In this document: piece after piece, positions 25,590 to 33,555 of the stretch
Layout of the letters: the number at the start of each line of letters is the position of its first letter
How positions within the stretch are numbered: position 1 is the first letter of the stretch
NCBI RefSeq assembly: GCF_022531965.1
Contig: NZ_CP092831.1
Span: 2,322,001-2,386,000 of the forward strand
Origin: Paenibacillus peoriae
Lineage (GTDB): Bacteria; Bacillota; Bacilli; Paenibacillales; Paenibacillaceae
DNA length: 64,000 nt
Direction: 5' to 3'
Translations under genes and position numbers: made by a program
The notes under the pieces: generated by a model
What the model was told of the DNA's origin: nothing
The model's input: only the letters and a program-made list of their open reading frames with translations
The model's database searches: none

Positions 25590-25603
25590 TGTTAACGTGT
25601 GCA
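25590..25603 (+). promoter_or_regulatory. ExuR-type operator O4 (uxaB)
   Basis: TGTTAACGTGTGCA, 54 bases before ATG 25657. Together with O3 it links uxaB-uxaA to the same repressor as uxaC. Apart from O3 and O4, I see no feature in the 314-base gap from 25343. Confidence 0.65.
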
Positions 25604-25656
25604 TTATGCTAAAATAACGTTGAAATCATTATGGTAATAGTGGGAGGATACTCCGG

Positions 25657-27150
25657 ATGAAAAAAGTAGATGCATTAGATCAATTAAACAGAAAAAGCTT
25701 TATCGTTACAGACCCGCATCCTGTGAGGGTGATGCAATTCGGGGAAGGGAACTTTCTGCGTGCTTTTGTAGACTGGCAATTTGACAAAATGAATAAGCTG
25801 GCAGAATGGAATACGGGAGTTGTGATTGTACAACCGCAGCCAGGAGGCCTCGTGGAGAAGCTTAACGAGCAGGATGACCTGTATACGGTTATTCTTGAAG
25901 GGATTAAGGATGGGAAGGCCATGAAGGAGCATACCGTTGTGGAGTGCGTCTCTCGTGGGATTAATCCGTACGGCTCGGACTTTTTGGAGTATGAAGCACT
26001 ATCCCAAAAGCCGGAGCTGCGTTTTGTTGTGTCGAATACGACGGAAGCGGGGATCGCTTATGCCCCAGACGATCAGCTAGAAGATCGTCCGCAAAAGAGC
26101 TTCCCGGGCAAACTGGCTGCCTTTCTGTATAAGCGCTTTCAATTTTTTGGGGGCGATCAGAGCAAGGGATTGGTCATCATTCCATGCGAGCTCATCGACC
26201 GTAATGGAGACGCTCTCAAGGAAATCGTACTGAAATATGCGGACCAATGGAAGCTTGGAGCTGAGTTTATTGCATGGATAGAGGAAGCAAATACGTTCTG
26301 CAACAGTTTGGTGGATCGAATTGTACCTGGTTATCCCAAAGACCGAATTCATGAAATCCAAGCGGAATTGGGTTACAAGGACGATTTGGTTGTTGTGGGC
26401 GAACAGTATCATTTATGGGTTATTGAAGGGCCACAGTGGCTTAAAGAGGAATTGCCTGCTCATTTGGCCGGATTGAATGTCCTGATTGTCGACGATATGG
26501 CGCCATATCGTACACGGAAAGTGCGTATTTTGAATGGAGCACATACGGCGCTTACACCTGTAGCTTATTTATATGGCCTGGACACAGTGGGGCAGGCGGT
26601 TGAGCATGATATTATGGGCAGTTTTATCCAGTCGCTGATTCGAGAAGAAATTATTCCGACGCTGGACTCACCAGAAGCGGAATTAAATGTATATGCCGAC
26701 GATGTTATTGAGCGGTTCCGTAATCCATATGTAAGTCATTATGTTATGAGTATTGCGTTGAATTCGGTGTCAAAGTTCAAGACACGGAACTTGCCATCCT
26801 TGCTCCAGTATGTAGAACAACGTAAGGAGCTGCCTGCCAAAATCGTGTTTTCACTGGCGTCCTTACTCGTATTTTACCGGGGTGATAGAAATGGCGAGTC
26901 GATTGCGTTGGCAGACGAAGCTGAAGTGTTGAGCACGTTTGGTGAACTGTGGAGTAAATATGACGGTACTCTCGCCGGGGCGAAGCAATTGACTGAGCGG
27001 GTACTCGGCAAGCAAACATGGTGGGGTCAAGATTTGAACCAGATCGAAGGGCTGGCTGAACAAACGGCACAGCACGTGTATGAAATTACAAGCAGAGGAA
27101 TGAAGGAGACGCTCGATTCTCTAACCGGGAACAGCGTGCCCAGAGCATAA
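25657..27150 (+). CDS. uxaB: tagaturonate reductase (altronate oxidoreductase)
   Basis: 497 residues, mannitol-dehydrogenase superfamily. NADH-dependent reduction of D-tagaturonate to D-altronate. The N-terminal nucleotide region reads VMQFGEGNFLRAFVDW, followed by VVIVQPQPGG, RFVVSNTTEAGI and the catalytic-domain VRILNGAHTALTPVAYL. ATG 25657 is behind GGGAGGA. First gene of uxaB-uxaA, 17 bases from the next start; its substrate is the product of UxaC. Confidence 0.95.
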   Translation: MKKVDALDQLNRKSFIVTDPHPVRVMQFGEGNFLRAFVDWQFDKMNKLAEWNTGVVIVQPQPGGLVEKLNEQDDLYTVILEGIKDGKAMKEHTVVECVSRGINPYGSDFLEYEALSQKPELRFVVSNTTEAGIAYAPDDQLEDRPQKSFPGKLAAFLYKRFQFFGGDQSKGLVIIPCELIDRNGDALKEIVLKYADQWKLGAEFIAWIEEANTFCNSLVDRIVPGYPKDRIHEIQAELGYKDDLVVVGEQYHLWVIEGPQWLKEELPAHLAGLNVLIVDDMAPYRTRKVRILNGAHTALTPVAYLYGLDTVGQAVEHDIMGSFIQSLIREEIIPTLDSPEAELNVYADDVIERFRNPYVSHYVMSIALNSVSKFKTRNLPSLLQYVEQRKELPAKIVFSLASLLVFYRGDRNGESIALADEAEVLSTFGELWSKYDGTLAGAKQLTERVLGKQTWWGQDLNQIEGLAEQTAQHVYEITSRGMKETLDSLTGNSVPRA

Positions 27151-27167
27151 GCAAGGAGGAGACCGGA

Positions 27168-28667
27168 ATGCTGGAATTCATTCAAATTCATAATCAAGAT
27201 AACGTGGCTGTCGCCTTGCGTGATTACAAGCAGGGAGAAACACTGGCATGGGGAGCACAAGAAGAACAACGGGTGGAGCTAGCCGAGGATGTAGCACGTG
27301 GGCATAAAATCGCCTTGCAGGATGTACCTGTAGGTGGGCATGTTCTGAAATACGGATATCCCATCGGTCATGCCATTCAGCCCATTCAGGCAGGTCAGCA
27401 TGTGCATACGCATAATACGAAGACGAACCTGACAGGCGTAGAAGAGTACACTTATAAGCCTAAGCCAGCTCCTCATTTATATGAACAGGAGAGTCGTACG
27501 TTTCAAGGTTTTCGGCGAAAGGACGGTCGTGTGGGGATTCGCAATGAGTTGTGGATTGTGCCGACGGTCGGCTGTGTGAACGGGATCGCTGAACTTATTT
27601 TAAACCGTTTCAAGCAGGAAGTGGGAGATATTTCACCTTTTGAAAATGCACTTGTGCTCAAGCATAACTATGGTTGTTCTCAGTTGGGTGACGATCATGC
27701 ACATACGCGCACGATTTTGATCGATGCCGTGAAACATGCGAACGCAGGTGGCGTACTTGTACTGGGTTTGGGCTGTGAAAACAATGAAATGAAAGAATTT
27801 AAGGAAGCCATCGGGGAATATGATTCGGAGCGGGTAAAGTTTTTGCTTTCCCAAGATGTGTCGGATGAAGTAGAGGAAGGGGTAAGGTTGCTTCATGAAA
27901 TTTTTGCGGCCGTGCAAGAAGATCGGCGGGAACCTGTACCATTGTCTGAGCTGAACATCGGCTTGAAATGCGGTGGATCTGATGGCTTATCGGGTATTAC
28001 TGCCAACCCACTACTCGGACGATTGTCGGATTATATGGCAGCGCAAGGTGGAACAACGGTATTGACAGAAGTACCTGAAATGTTCGGCGCGGAAACGATT
28101 TTAATGGAGCGCGCTGCCGATGAGCAAGTATTTGGTAAGATCGTACATCTGATTAACGATTTCAAACAATATTTTCTGGATTACAAGCAGCCAGTATACG
28201 AAAATCCGTCACCGGGCAATAAAGCAGGGGGCATTACGACGCTGGAGGATAAATCACTGGGCTGTACGCAAAAATCCGGGTCTTCCACGGTCACTGATGT
28301 CATTCAGTACGGGGAACGTCTCAAGACCAAGGGACTCAACCTGCTCAGCGCGCCGGGCAATGATCTAGTGGCATCTTCAGCTCTCGCCGCAGCGGGCTGC
28401 CAACTCGTCATTTTCACAACTGGACGCGGTACGCCGTTTGGCTCCTTTGTTCCGACGATGAAGGTATCAACCAACTCGCCGTTATATAAGGCTAAACCTC
28501 ATTGGATCGACTATAACGCCGGTTCATTGGTGGAGGATGTCAGTATGGAAGATGCGCTCCGCAACTTTGTCGATTACATCGTCGATGTAGCCAGCGGAAC
28601 ATGGGTGAACAATGAGAAAAACAATTTCAGGGAGCTCGCTATTTTTAAAAACGGTGTTACGTTGTAA
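27168..28667 (+). CDS. uxaA: altronate dehydratase
   Basis: 499 residues. Dehydrates D-altronate to 2-keto-3-deoxygluconate. An N-terminal SAF domain (about 1-95, with DVPVGGHVLKYGYPIGHA and HTHNTKTNL) is followed by the UxaA catalytic part with GIRNELWIVPTVGCVNG, LKHNYGCSQLGDDH, GLGCENNEMKEF and the conserved cysteines in LKCGGSDGLSGIT and SLGCTQKSGSS that carry the iron site. AAGGAGGAG precedes ATG 27168. KDG kinase and aldolase genes are not in the window. Confidence 0.96.
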   Translation: MLEFIQIHNQDNVAVALRDYKQGETLAWGAQEEQRVELAEDVARGHKIALQDVPVGGHVLKYGYPIGHAIQPIQAGQHVHTHNTKTNLTGVEEYTYKPKPAPHLYEQESRTFQGFRRKDGRVGIRNELWIVPTVGCVNGIAELILNRFKQEVGDISPFENALVLKHNYGCSQLGDDHAHTRTILIDAVKHANAGGVLVLGLGCENNEMKEFKEAIGEYDSERVKFLLSQDVSDEVEEGVRLLHEIFAAVQEDRREPVPLSELNIGLKCGGSDGLSGITANPLLGRLSDYMAAQGGTTVLTEVPEMFGAETILMERAADEQVFGKIVHLINDFKQYFLDYKQPVYENPSPGNKAGGITTLEDKSLGCTQKSGSSTVTDVIQYGERLKTKGLNLLSAPGNDLVASSALAAAGCQLVIFTTGRGTPFGSFVPTMKVSTNSPLYKAKPHWIDYNAGSLVEDVSMEDALRNFVDYIVDVASGTWVNNEKNNFRELAIFKNGVTL

Positions 28668-28680
28668 AAGGCTGTAGTCT

Positions 28681-28713
28681 AAGGGAGGCGGAATTACTCC
28701 GCTTCCTTTTTTG
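28681..28713 (+). terminator. terminator of uxaB-uxaA
   Basis: GGAGGCGGA / TCCGCTTCC stem (one G-T) with an ATTAC loop and a T6 tail. Confidence 0.85.
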
Positions 28714-28792
28714 TGTTTGTATGCTTCTAAATAGGCATGTTAGACTTACTGCAAAACATGCAATATCGATATTTAAATAAGGGGGAAGTACC

Positions 28793-29239
28793 GTGCAAAA
28801 TGAAATTGTTGCTTATCGGGAAGAAAATCATGATCAACTCGTTGATATTTGGCAGCGGGCTGTACGCCGGACGCACACATTTTTGGCGGAAGAGGACATT
28901 CAATTTTATCATCATATCGTACGCAATGGTGTTTTAAGAGAACTTGAAGTTTGGATGGAATGGAATACAAGTCAAGAACCAACAGGTTTTATCGGGCTGG
29001 ACGGATTAAAAATAGAGATGCTGTTTGTGGACCCTGAACACCATGGGCAGGGCATAGGCAGCCGACTCATCCAGCATGCTGAAAAAATAAAAGGGAAACA
29101 CCTCAAAGTGGACGTGAATGAGCAGAACGAGAAAGCGTATGCTTTCTACAGACATTACGGCTTTGTACAAACGGCGCGTTCTGCACTGGATGGATCAGGT
29201 AGGGCATTTCCTTTGCTTCACATGGAATTGAACAAGTGA
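28793..29239 (+). CDS. GNAT-family N-acetyltransferase (YjaB-like)
   Basis: 148 residues. The acetyl-CoA binding motif A reads FVDPEHHGQGIGSRLIQHA; VDVNEQNEKAYAFYRHYGF is the C-terminal family segment. The arrangement 'IWQRAVRRTHTFL' then the motif matches E. coli YjaB, whose acceptor is not well defined. Start is GTG 28793 behind GGGGGAAG; no ATG fits. Single gene; an AT-rich palindrome at 29316-29352 may terminate it. Confidence 0.85.
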   Translation: MQNEIVAYREENHDQLVDIWQRAVRRTHTFLAEEDIQFYHHIVRNGVLRELEVWMEWNTSQEPTGFIGLDGLKIEMLFVDPEHHGQGIGSRLIQHAEKIKGKHLKVDVNEQNEKAYAFYRHYGFVQTARSALDGSGRAFPLLHMELNK

Positions 29240-29315
29240 ACGATCTACTTTCGTTGGTATTTTAAAAATGGAATATATTATCATAATGCACTTGTCATAT
29301 GTTTGAATTCATGTT

Positions 29316-29356
29316 ATAACTTAATTACGTAATAAATACGTAATTAAGTTATTTTT
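29316..29356. promoter_or_regulatory. 16-bp perfect palindrome upstream of the RRNPP receptor
   Basis: ATAACTTAATTACGTA (29316-29331), a 5-base ATAAA loop and TACGTAATTAAGTTAT (29337-29352), then TTTT. It could be the terminator of the GNAT gene, or an operator or hairpin controlling the receptor gene, whose ribosome site starts 50 bases further on. A pure regulatory role is inference. Confidence 0.65.
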
Positions 29357-29420
29357 GGTTAAGGTTTAGAGCTTGCTTTTGTTTGGTGAATATAAAAAGT
29401 CAGACAAGGAGGCGGGAATA

Positions 29421-30278
29421 GTGGATGATCTTGTTCACTCCGACATCACAGATCTAGACACACTTGTCAACATGATTAAGCTGTCTTTTTCATTTGCGGA
29501 CGGTGCCAATATGATTGCTTTATGCGACCGGCTGTATAGCCATGTCAACCAAAAGTATCAGGAATTGCAGCTCTACAAAGCGCGCAAGAAACCTATACAA
29601 CCCATACATACCAAACGGCCGCTAGTCTACTACTACGGCTACAGTCATCTCATGAAAGGCATGGCTTTCCAAAAACAGGGCAAGTATGAGGCCGCTCGCG
29701 ATTGCATCGAAAAATATGCAGAATTGGGCTGGTTTAATGGTCTTGATCAATATGGGGAAGCAGAGGTGGAATATTACCGCTATGCTGCCAGAGCTAATTT
29801 GTATGCCCTTGATATTTTGTCAGGCCATGCCGAAGTGTTGCAGGAATATATCCAATTTCTTCGTAACAATCCGGAAGAGCTGTTACCGGGGCTTCTTTCC
29901 ATCGTTGAGGGAGCGTCGAGATACGACTATTCTTTAGAGGCTGTGCTGGAATCATTTGCCGAACAAATTGAAGGTTTTAAATATTTTGAAGAGCCTGTGA
30001 ATGTATCTTATTATTTTCGCTTCTGCTATCAACTGGCTCTTTACTATATCAAGCAACAACAGTTTACGGTTGCGTTGGGCTATATCCTGCAATCTCTCAT
30101 GCTGTCCGATACCCTGGGTATGGAACATGAACATGAGTTTAGGAAATGTACCGCTGTATTTGAAATTTTCAGATCCCAAGCTACAGCAACACAGCAAGAC
30201 CAATATATAACTATTTTAAAAGGAGTGTTAAAGGATGAAAAAATTGATTTCACGCTCTCTGTCGCTCAGTCTGTTTAG
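29421..30278 (+). CDS. RRNPP-family TPR receptor (Rap/AimR/Alo type), no HTH
   Basis: 285 residues, almost wholly helical with TPR-like repeats. Typical Paenibacillus receptor segments: LVNMIKLSFSFADGANMIAL, RPLVYYYGYSHLMKGMAFQK, YEAARDCIEKYAELGWF and YYFRFCYQLALYYIKQQQF. GTG 29421 is chosen because AAGGAGG (29406-29412) lies 8 bases before it; an open TTG start at 29373 lacks a ribosome site but would add 16 plausible residues. No helix-turn-helix is visible, unlike PlcR or AimR, so it may act like Rap through protein partners. The end overlaps a pro-peptide gene by 44 bases in another frame, the arrangement of a receptor and its own signal peptide. Peptide-receptor pairs of this family (Alo) are described from P. 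polymyxa. Confidence 0.82.
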   Translation: MDDLVHSDITDLDTLVNMIKLSFSFADGANMIALCDRLYSHVNQKYQELQLYKARKKPIQPIHTKRPLVYYYGYSHLMKGMAFQKQGKYEAARDCIEKYAELGWFNGLDQYGEAEVEYYRYAARANLYALDILSGHAEVLQEYIQFLRNNPEELLPGLLSIVEGASRYDYSLEAVLESFAEQIEGFKYFEEPVNVSYYFRFCYQLALYYIKQQQFTVALGYILQSLMLSDTLGMEHEHEFRKCTAVFEIFRSQATATQQDQYITILKGVLKDEKIDFTLSVAQSV

Positions 30279-30342
30279 TTTGCTAGTGTTTGTTACAAGT
30301 CATGATCTCATCACGGTGTTTTATCATGGAGCCAATCATTAA
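30235..30342 (+). CDS. secreted signalling pro-peptide of the RRNPP receptor (Phr/AimP/Alo type)
   Basis: 35 residues. Basic start MKKLISR, a hydrophobic leucine/serine-rich export segment to about residue 20, then a short tail TSHDLITVFYHGANH. ATG 30235 is 9 bases behind AAGGAG (30220-30225). It lies in a +1 frame relative to the receptor and starts before the receptor ends, ensuring coupled translation. By analogy with Phr, NprX and Alo peptides, the tail would be secreted, trimmed to a 5-8-residue C-terminal peptide (for example ending YHGANH) and re-imported by Opp to bind the receptor. The mature form is inference. Confidence 0.78.
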   Translation: MKKLISRSLSLSLFSLLVFVTSHDLITVFYHGANH

Positions 30343-30421
30343 GAAGGCAGAAGTACAGTAGAAAATTAGTTGTTTTAGCAGGTAGGCAGTTGATTGGAAA
30401 ATATGATGTGGAAGTACACCC

Positions 30422-30463
30422 AATAGCAAGTAAGCTCATTTAGGTCAGGGCTTACTTGCTATT
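30422..30463. terminator. terminator of the receptor/pro-peptide cassette
   Basis: Perfect 14-bp stem AATAGCAAGTAAGC / GCTTACTTGCTATT with a 14-base loop; a short T run on either side. Faces the convergent gene at 30524. Confidence 0.75.
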
Positions 30464-30523
30464 TGGCGTATGATGAAGACCGATCATACCGTATATATAA
30501 CGCGGTACATGTCCCAACAATAT

Positions 30524-31414
30524 TTAAGCTGTCGTAGGTTTATGCAGCAAACCCTGTTCTGACGGATGCAATGAAATCCTTGTCTGTTGGTAAACCGGGA
30601 ATGGTTCTTCCGTACTGTATGATCTGCTTTTTAACGCTGCATCCAGTGCCCGTAGCAAGGAACCTATAAATTGCTCTGGAGAAAAGAAAATGCTTTTTCC
30701 GACCATATGAATGTGAAGCTCGTTATGGTCACGGTTGCTTACGGACAGCAATATACCTTGACCTTGAAAACCCGTACCGATGGCGCGTATTTTGTTTATA
30801 CCCGAGAGTAACATTTCCGTCTTCACCGCACGCCCCTGTTCCTCCACAAATACAGAAATCAGGCGTTTGTCTGTAACGATAACAATTTGGTTACCCCGAA
30901 ATGTATGACTCAGGTGTAGAAAATCTTTATATACACCAATAGTCTGCTCATGCGGAGAAACAATCCCCATCCGTACAAACTCCTCCAGCTCAGTGACATC
31001 GGGTTCCTGATGATTTTTAATTCGTTTTTTGATACTGAACTGAATAGTCAGGATACCCAAGATAGCAATGAGAAAAGCACTAAGTCGGACGTTAAATATA
31101 AAGAACATCAGGACAATAAGGCCGCCTACTAACCACTGTCCCCAAGTTAGATAGCGCAGCTTTTGTTGTACCGTACGGCGATAATAACCGTAGCCCTTTC
31201 CCGGTTGATACTCTTTAGTAAACTTCGTCATACCACGCATCATGGTTAACCCATAGATTGATAAGACTGTCATCCCGAGTGACAGGAGCGTCATAAGCCA
31301 TTCCTGAGCTGCAATGCCAACTAAAGTACACAGACCAAACATGATGAGCCCCGCCCAGCAAGCAAACTTTTTAATTCGAACCTGTTTCTGAATCGAACGA
31401 ACCAATTCTTCCAT
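30524..31414 (-). CDS. membrane protein with C-terminal PH-like region, unknown function
   Basis: 296 residues from ATG 31414 (AGGAGGATT upstream); an in-frame ATG 15 codons earlier has no ribosome site. Four hydrophobic helices in two pairs (about residues 18-60 and 95-140), then a soluble domain beginning near EEFVRMGIVSPHEQTIGVYK with GNQIVIVTDKRLISVFVEE, resembling bacterial PH (bPH) domains. A proline-rich tail ends the protein. Not recognised beyond this. Single gene. Confidence 0.7.
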   Translation of the reverse strand: MEELVRSIQKQVRIKKFACWAGLIMFGLCTLVGIAAQEWLMTLLSLGMTVLSIYGLTMMRGMTKFTKEYQPGKGYGYYRRTVQQKLRYLTWGQWLVGGLIVLMFFIFNVRLSAFLIAILGILTIQFSIKKRIKNHQEPDVTELEEFVRMGIVSPHEQTIGVYKDFLHLSHTFRGNQIVIVTDKRLISVFVEEQGRAVKTEMLLSGINKIRAIGTGFQGQGILLSVSNRDHNELHIHMVGKSIFFSPEQFIGSLLRALDAALKSRSYSTEEPFPVYQQTRISLHPSEQGLLHKPTTA

Positions 31415-31630
31415 TCTTAATCCTCCTGATCTAGGTATATAGGTAATGATTGGAATCACATATAGTCTTATCGTACCATCTGATAGTCTTTTTCGTAAAT
31501 TAATAGATATGAAAATCCAAAGTATGGAAGAAAATTCTCGCCTATAGTCAGATCCCCACCTGAACTTTAGATACCAAAATCAAAAAATCCAGTACTACTC
31601 ATACGAAGCAGAAGCCTTTAAAATAATAAA

Positions 31631-31644
31631 TGTAAGTGCTTACA
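31631..31644 (+). promoter_or_regulatory. TGTAAG-TG-CTTACA palindrome (cre-like)
   Basis: A perfect 6-bp inverted repeat with a 2-base centre, 23 bases before the start codon of the ABC permease gene. Matches the CcpA cre consensus except for the central C, suggesting catabolite repression of the importer. No other feature seen in 31459-31630. Confidence 0.55.
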
Positions 31645-31667
31645 TTACAAAGAAAGGAGGTCTTCGT

Positions 31668-32630
31668 ATGAGTACAGGAGGGAAGAATCCGCAGCCACAG
31701 CCGCCGGTTCGATCGGGAAGAGGAGCATCACTAGCGCGCAAATGGGTTCAACAAAGACATTTGCAGACTATGGCGCTGCTTGGGGTGGTATGGATGATTA
31801 TTTTCCATTACATTCCGATGTACGGTATTTTAATTGCGTTCAAACATTTTGACATCATTGGAACCATATCAAGCGCACCTTGGGCAGGGTTAGAGCATTT
31901 TCGGGCCTTTTTGGAGGATGATAACTTTTGGTACATTGTCAAAAACACACTGGGCATTAGCCTGCTCAAGCTGGCGATCGGGTTTCCGTTACCTATTGTA
32001 TTTGCTCTGTTTTTGAATGAGATTCGGTCTACACGGTTCAAAAAATCTATTCAGACCATTTCGTACCTTCCGCACTTTTTATCTTGGGTCATTCTTGGCG
32101 GGATCTTAACGACGTGGCTGGCAGATACCGGGATGATCAATCAACTGTTGCTAGCCTGGGGGTGGATTGACCAGCCGATCAGTTATTTGGCAGAGCCGAG
32201 CTATTTTTGGGCTATCGTCGTTAGCTCGGATATCTGGAAAGAGCTTGGATGGTCAGCTATTATCTATTTGGCAGCCATGGCGGGGGTATCTACGGACATG
32301 TACGAAGCGGCCACCATTGACGGGGCCGGACGGTTTCAGAAAATGTGGTACGTCACACTTCCCGCTATCAAGGGGACCATATCCATTTTGTTTATTTTGG
32401 CGGTCAGCGGCATATTGAACTCCAACTTCGATCAAATTCTCGTCCTGCGTAACTCGCTGAATGAAAGTGCAAGTAATGTAGTTGATATTTATGTATATCA
32501 GGTGGGCATTCAGCAGGGCCGTTTCTCGTATTCTACCGCGGTGGGTTTGCTGAAATCGGTTCTTGCTCTCATTTTGCTGCTAATTGCCAATTCGGTGACC
32601 AAACGGGTGAATAATACATCCCTATTTTGA
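31668..32630 (+). CDS. sugar ABC transporter permease (LplB/YtmP type)
   Basis: 320 residues, six membrane helices. The ATPase-contact (EAA) loop is EAATIDGAGRFQKMWYVTLP. The segments HYIPMYGILIAFKHFD and SYLPHFLSWVILGG define the LplB subgroup, which imports oligosaccharides derived from plant cell wall polymers. AAAGGAGG precedes ATG 31668. First of permease-permease-lipoprotein-kinase-regulator; no ATPase gene is present, as usual for these importers that share MsmX-like ATPases. Confidence 0.93.
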   Translation: MSTGGKNPQPQPPVRSGRGASLARKWVQQRHLQTMALLGVVWMIIFHYIPMYGILIAFKHFDIIGTISSAPWAGLEHFRAFLEDDNFWYIVKNTLGISLLKLAIGFPLPIVFALFLNEIRSTRFKKSIQTISYLPHFLSWVILGGILTTWLADTGMINQLLLAWGWIDQPISYLAEPSYFWAIVVSSDIWKELGWSAIIYLAAMAGVSTDMYEAATIDGAGRFQKMWYVTLPAIKGTISILFILAVSGILNSNFDQILVLRNSLNESASNVVDIYVYQVGIQQGRFSYSTAVGLLKSVLALILLLIANSVTKRVNNTSLF

Positions 32631-32644
32631 AGGAGGACGGGTGC

Positions 32645-33532
32645 ATGCAGCTATTGCAACGTAGAACAGCAGGCGAAGCGATATTCGATTTCATGAACAA
32701 CGTCTTCATGCTGATCATTTGTTTTGTGACATTGTATCCCGTGTGGTATGTGCTGGTGAACTCCTTTAACGAAGGAGCAGACGCTATGCGGGGTGGCATT
32801 TACTGGTGGCCGAGAGTCTTCAGTCTGGGCAGCTATCAGGCCGTATTTGCTAACAACGGTATTATGACTGCGATGGGAGTGACTATTGCCAAGACGCTTA
32901 TCGGCACGATTGTTCATGTGTTTTTTACCGCTATGATTGCATATGCATATTCCCGTAAGGAGCTGATCGGGCGCAAGCTGTATATGCTGATTGGTACCAT
33001 TACCCTGTTTTTCGGTGGGGGATTGATTCCAACGTATTTGCTGATTCGTGATCTCGGACTGCTGGACAGCTTTTGGGTGTACATCATTCCTGCGATGTTC
33101 AGCTTTTTTGATCTTATTATTTTTATGGCTTTTTTCCGAGAACTGCCGGATGCACTGGAAGAGGCGGCGAAAATAGACGGTGCGAATGATTTCGGTATCT
33201 TCTGCCGAATCGTGCTCCCTGTATCCATGCCGGTAGTAGCGACGATTGCGTTGTTTCATGGGGTATACCAGTGGAACGATTATTTTACTGGAATGATCTA
33301 TATTAATAATACGGATCTTCAGCCGATTCAGACGTATTTGTACCGGGTTGTTGCCCAATCCAGCTCTAATCAAATGATGGCTGCTGCACCGGGGGGCGTT
33401 GCCCAGTCTGTCACTTCGCAATCGATCAAGCTGGCGACGATGGTCGTGACGACATTGCCCATTGTACTGGTATATCCTTTTCTGCAGAAGTATTTCGTCA
33501 AGGGTCTGATGATCGGATCGATCAAGGGTTAG
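32645..33532 (+). CDS. sugar ABC transporter permease (LplC/YtcP type)
   Basis: 295 residues, six helices. The contact loop reads EEAAKIDGANDFGIFCRIVLP. GGIYWWPRVFSLGSYQAVF and FFGGGLIPTYLLIRDLGLLD are LplC/YtcP signatures. ATG 32645 lies 8 bases behind AAGGAGG (32630-32636), which overlaps the stop codon of the first permease. It pairs with that permease as a heterodimeric channel. Confidence 0.93.
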   Translation: MQLLQRRTAGEAIFDFMNNVFMLIICFVTLYPVWYVLVNSFNEGADAMRGGIYWWPRVFSLGSYQAVFANNGIMTAMGVTIAKTLIGTIVHVFFTAMIAYAYSRKELIGRKLYMLIGTITLFFGGGLIPTYLLIRDLGLLDSFWVYIIPAMFSFFDLIIFMAFFRELPDALEEAAKIDGANDFGIFCRIVLPVSMPVVATIALFHGVYQWNDYFTGMIYINNTDLQPIQTYLYRVVAQSSSNQMMAAAPGGVAQSVTSQSIKLATMVVTTLPIVLVYPFLQKYFVKGLMIGSIKG

Positions 33533-33555
33533 CACATCATCCAAGGGGGAGATTT

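Noticed and set aside
32651-33544. 297-codon minus-strand frame opposite the second permease
   Set aside because: Antisense of a clear permease gene, with an unusual His/Gln/Asn-rich composition and no start signal.
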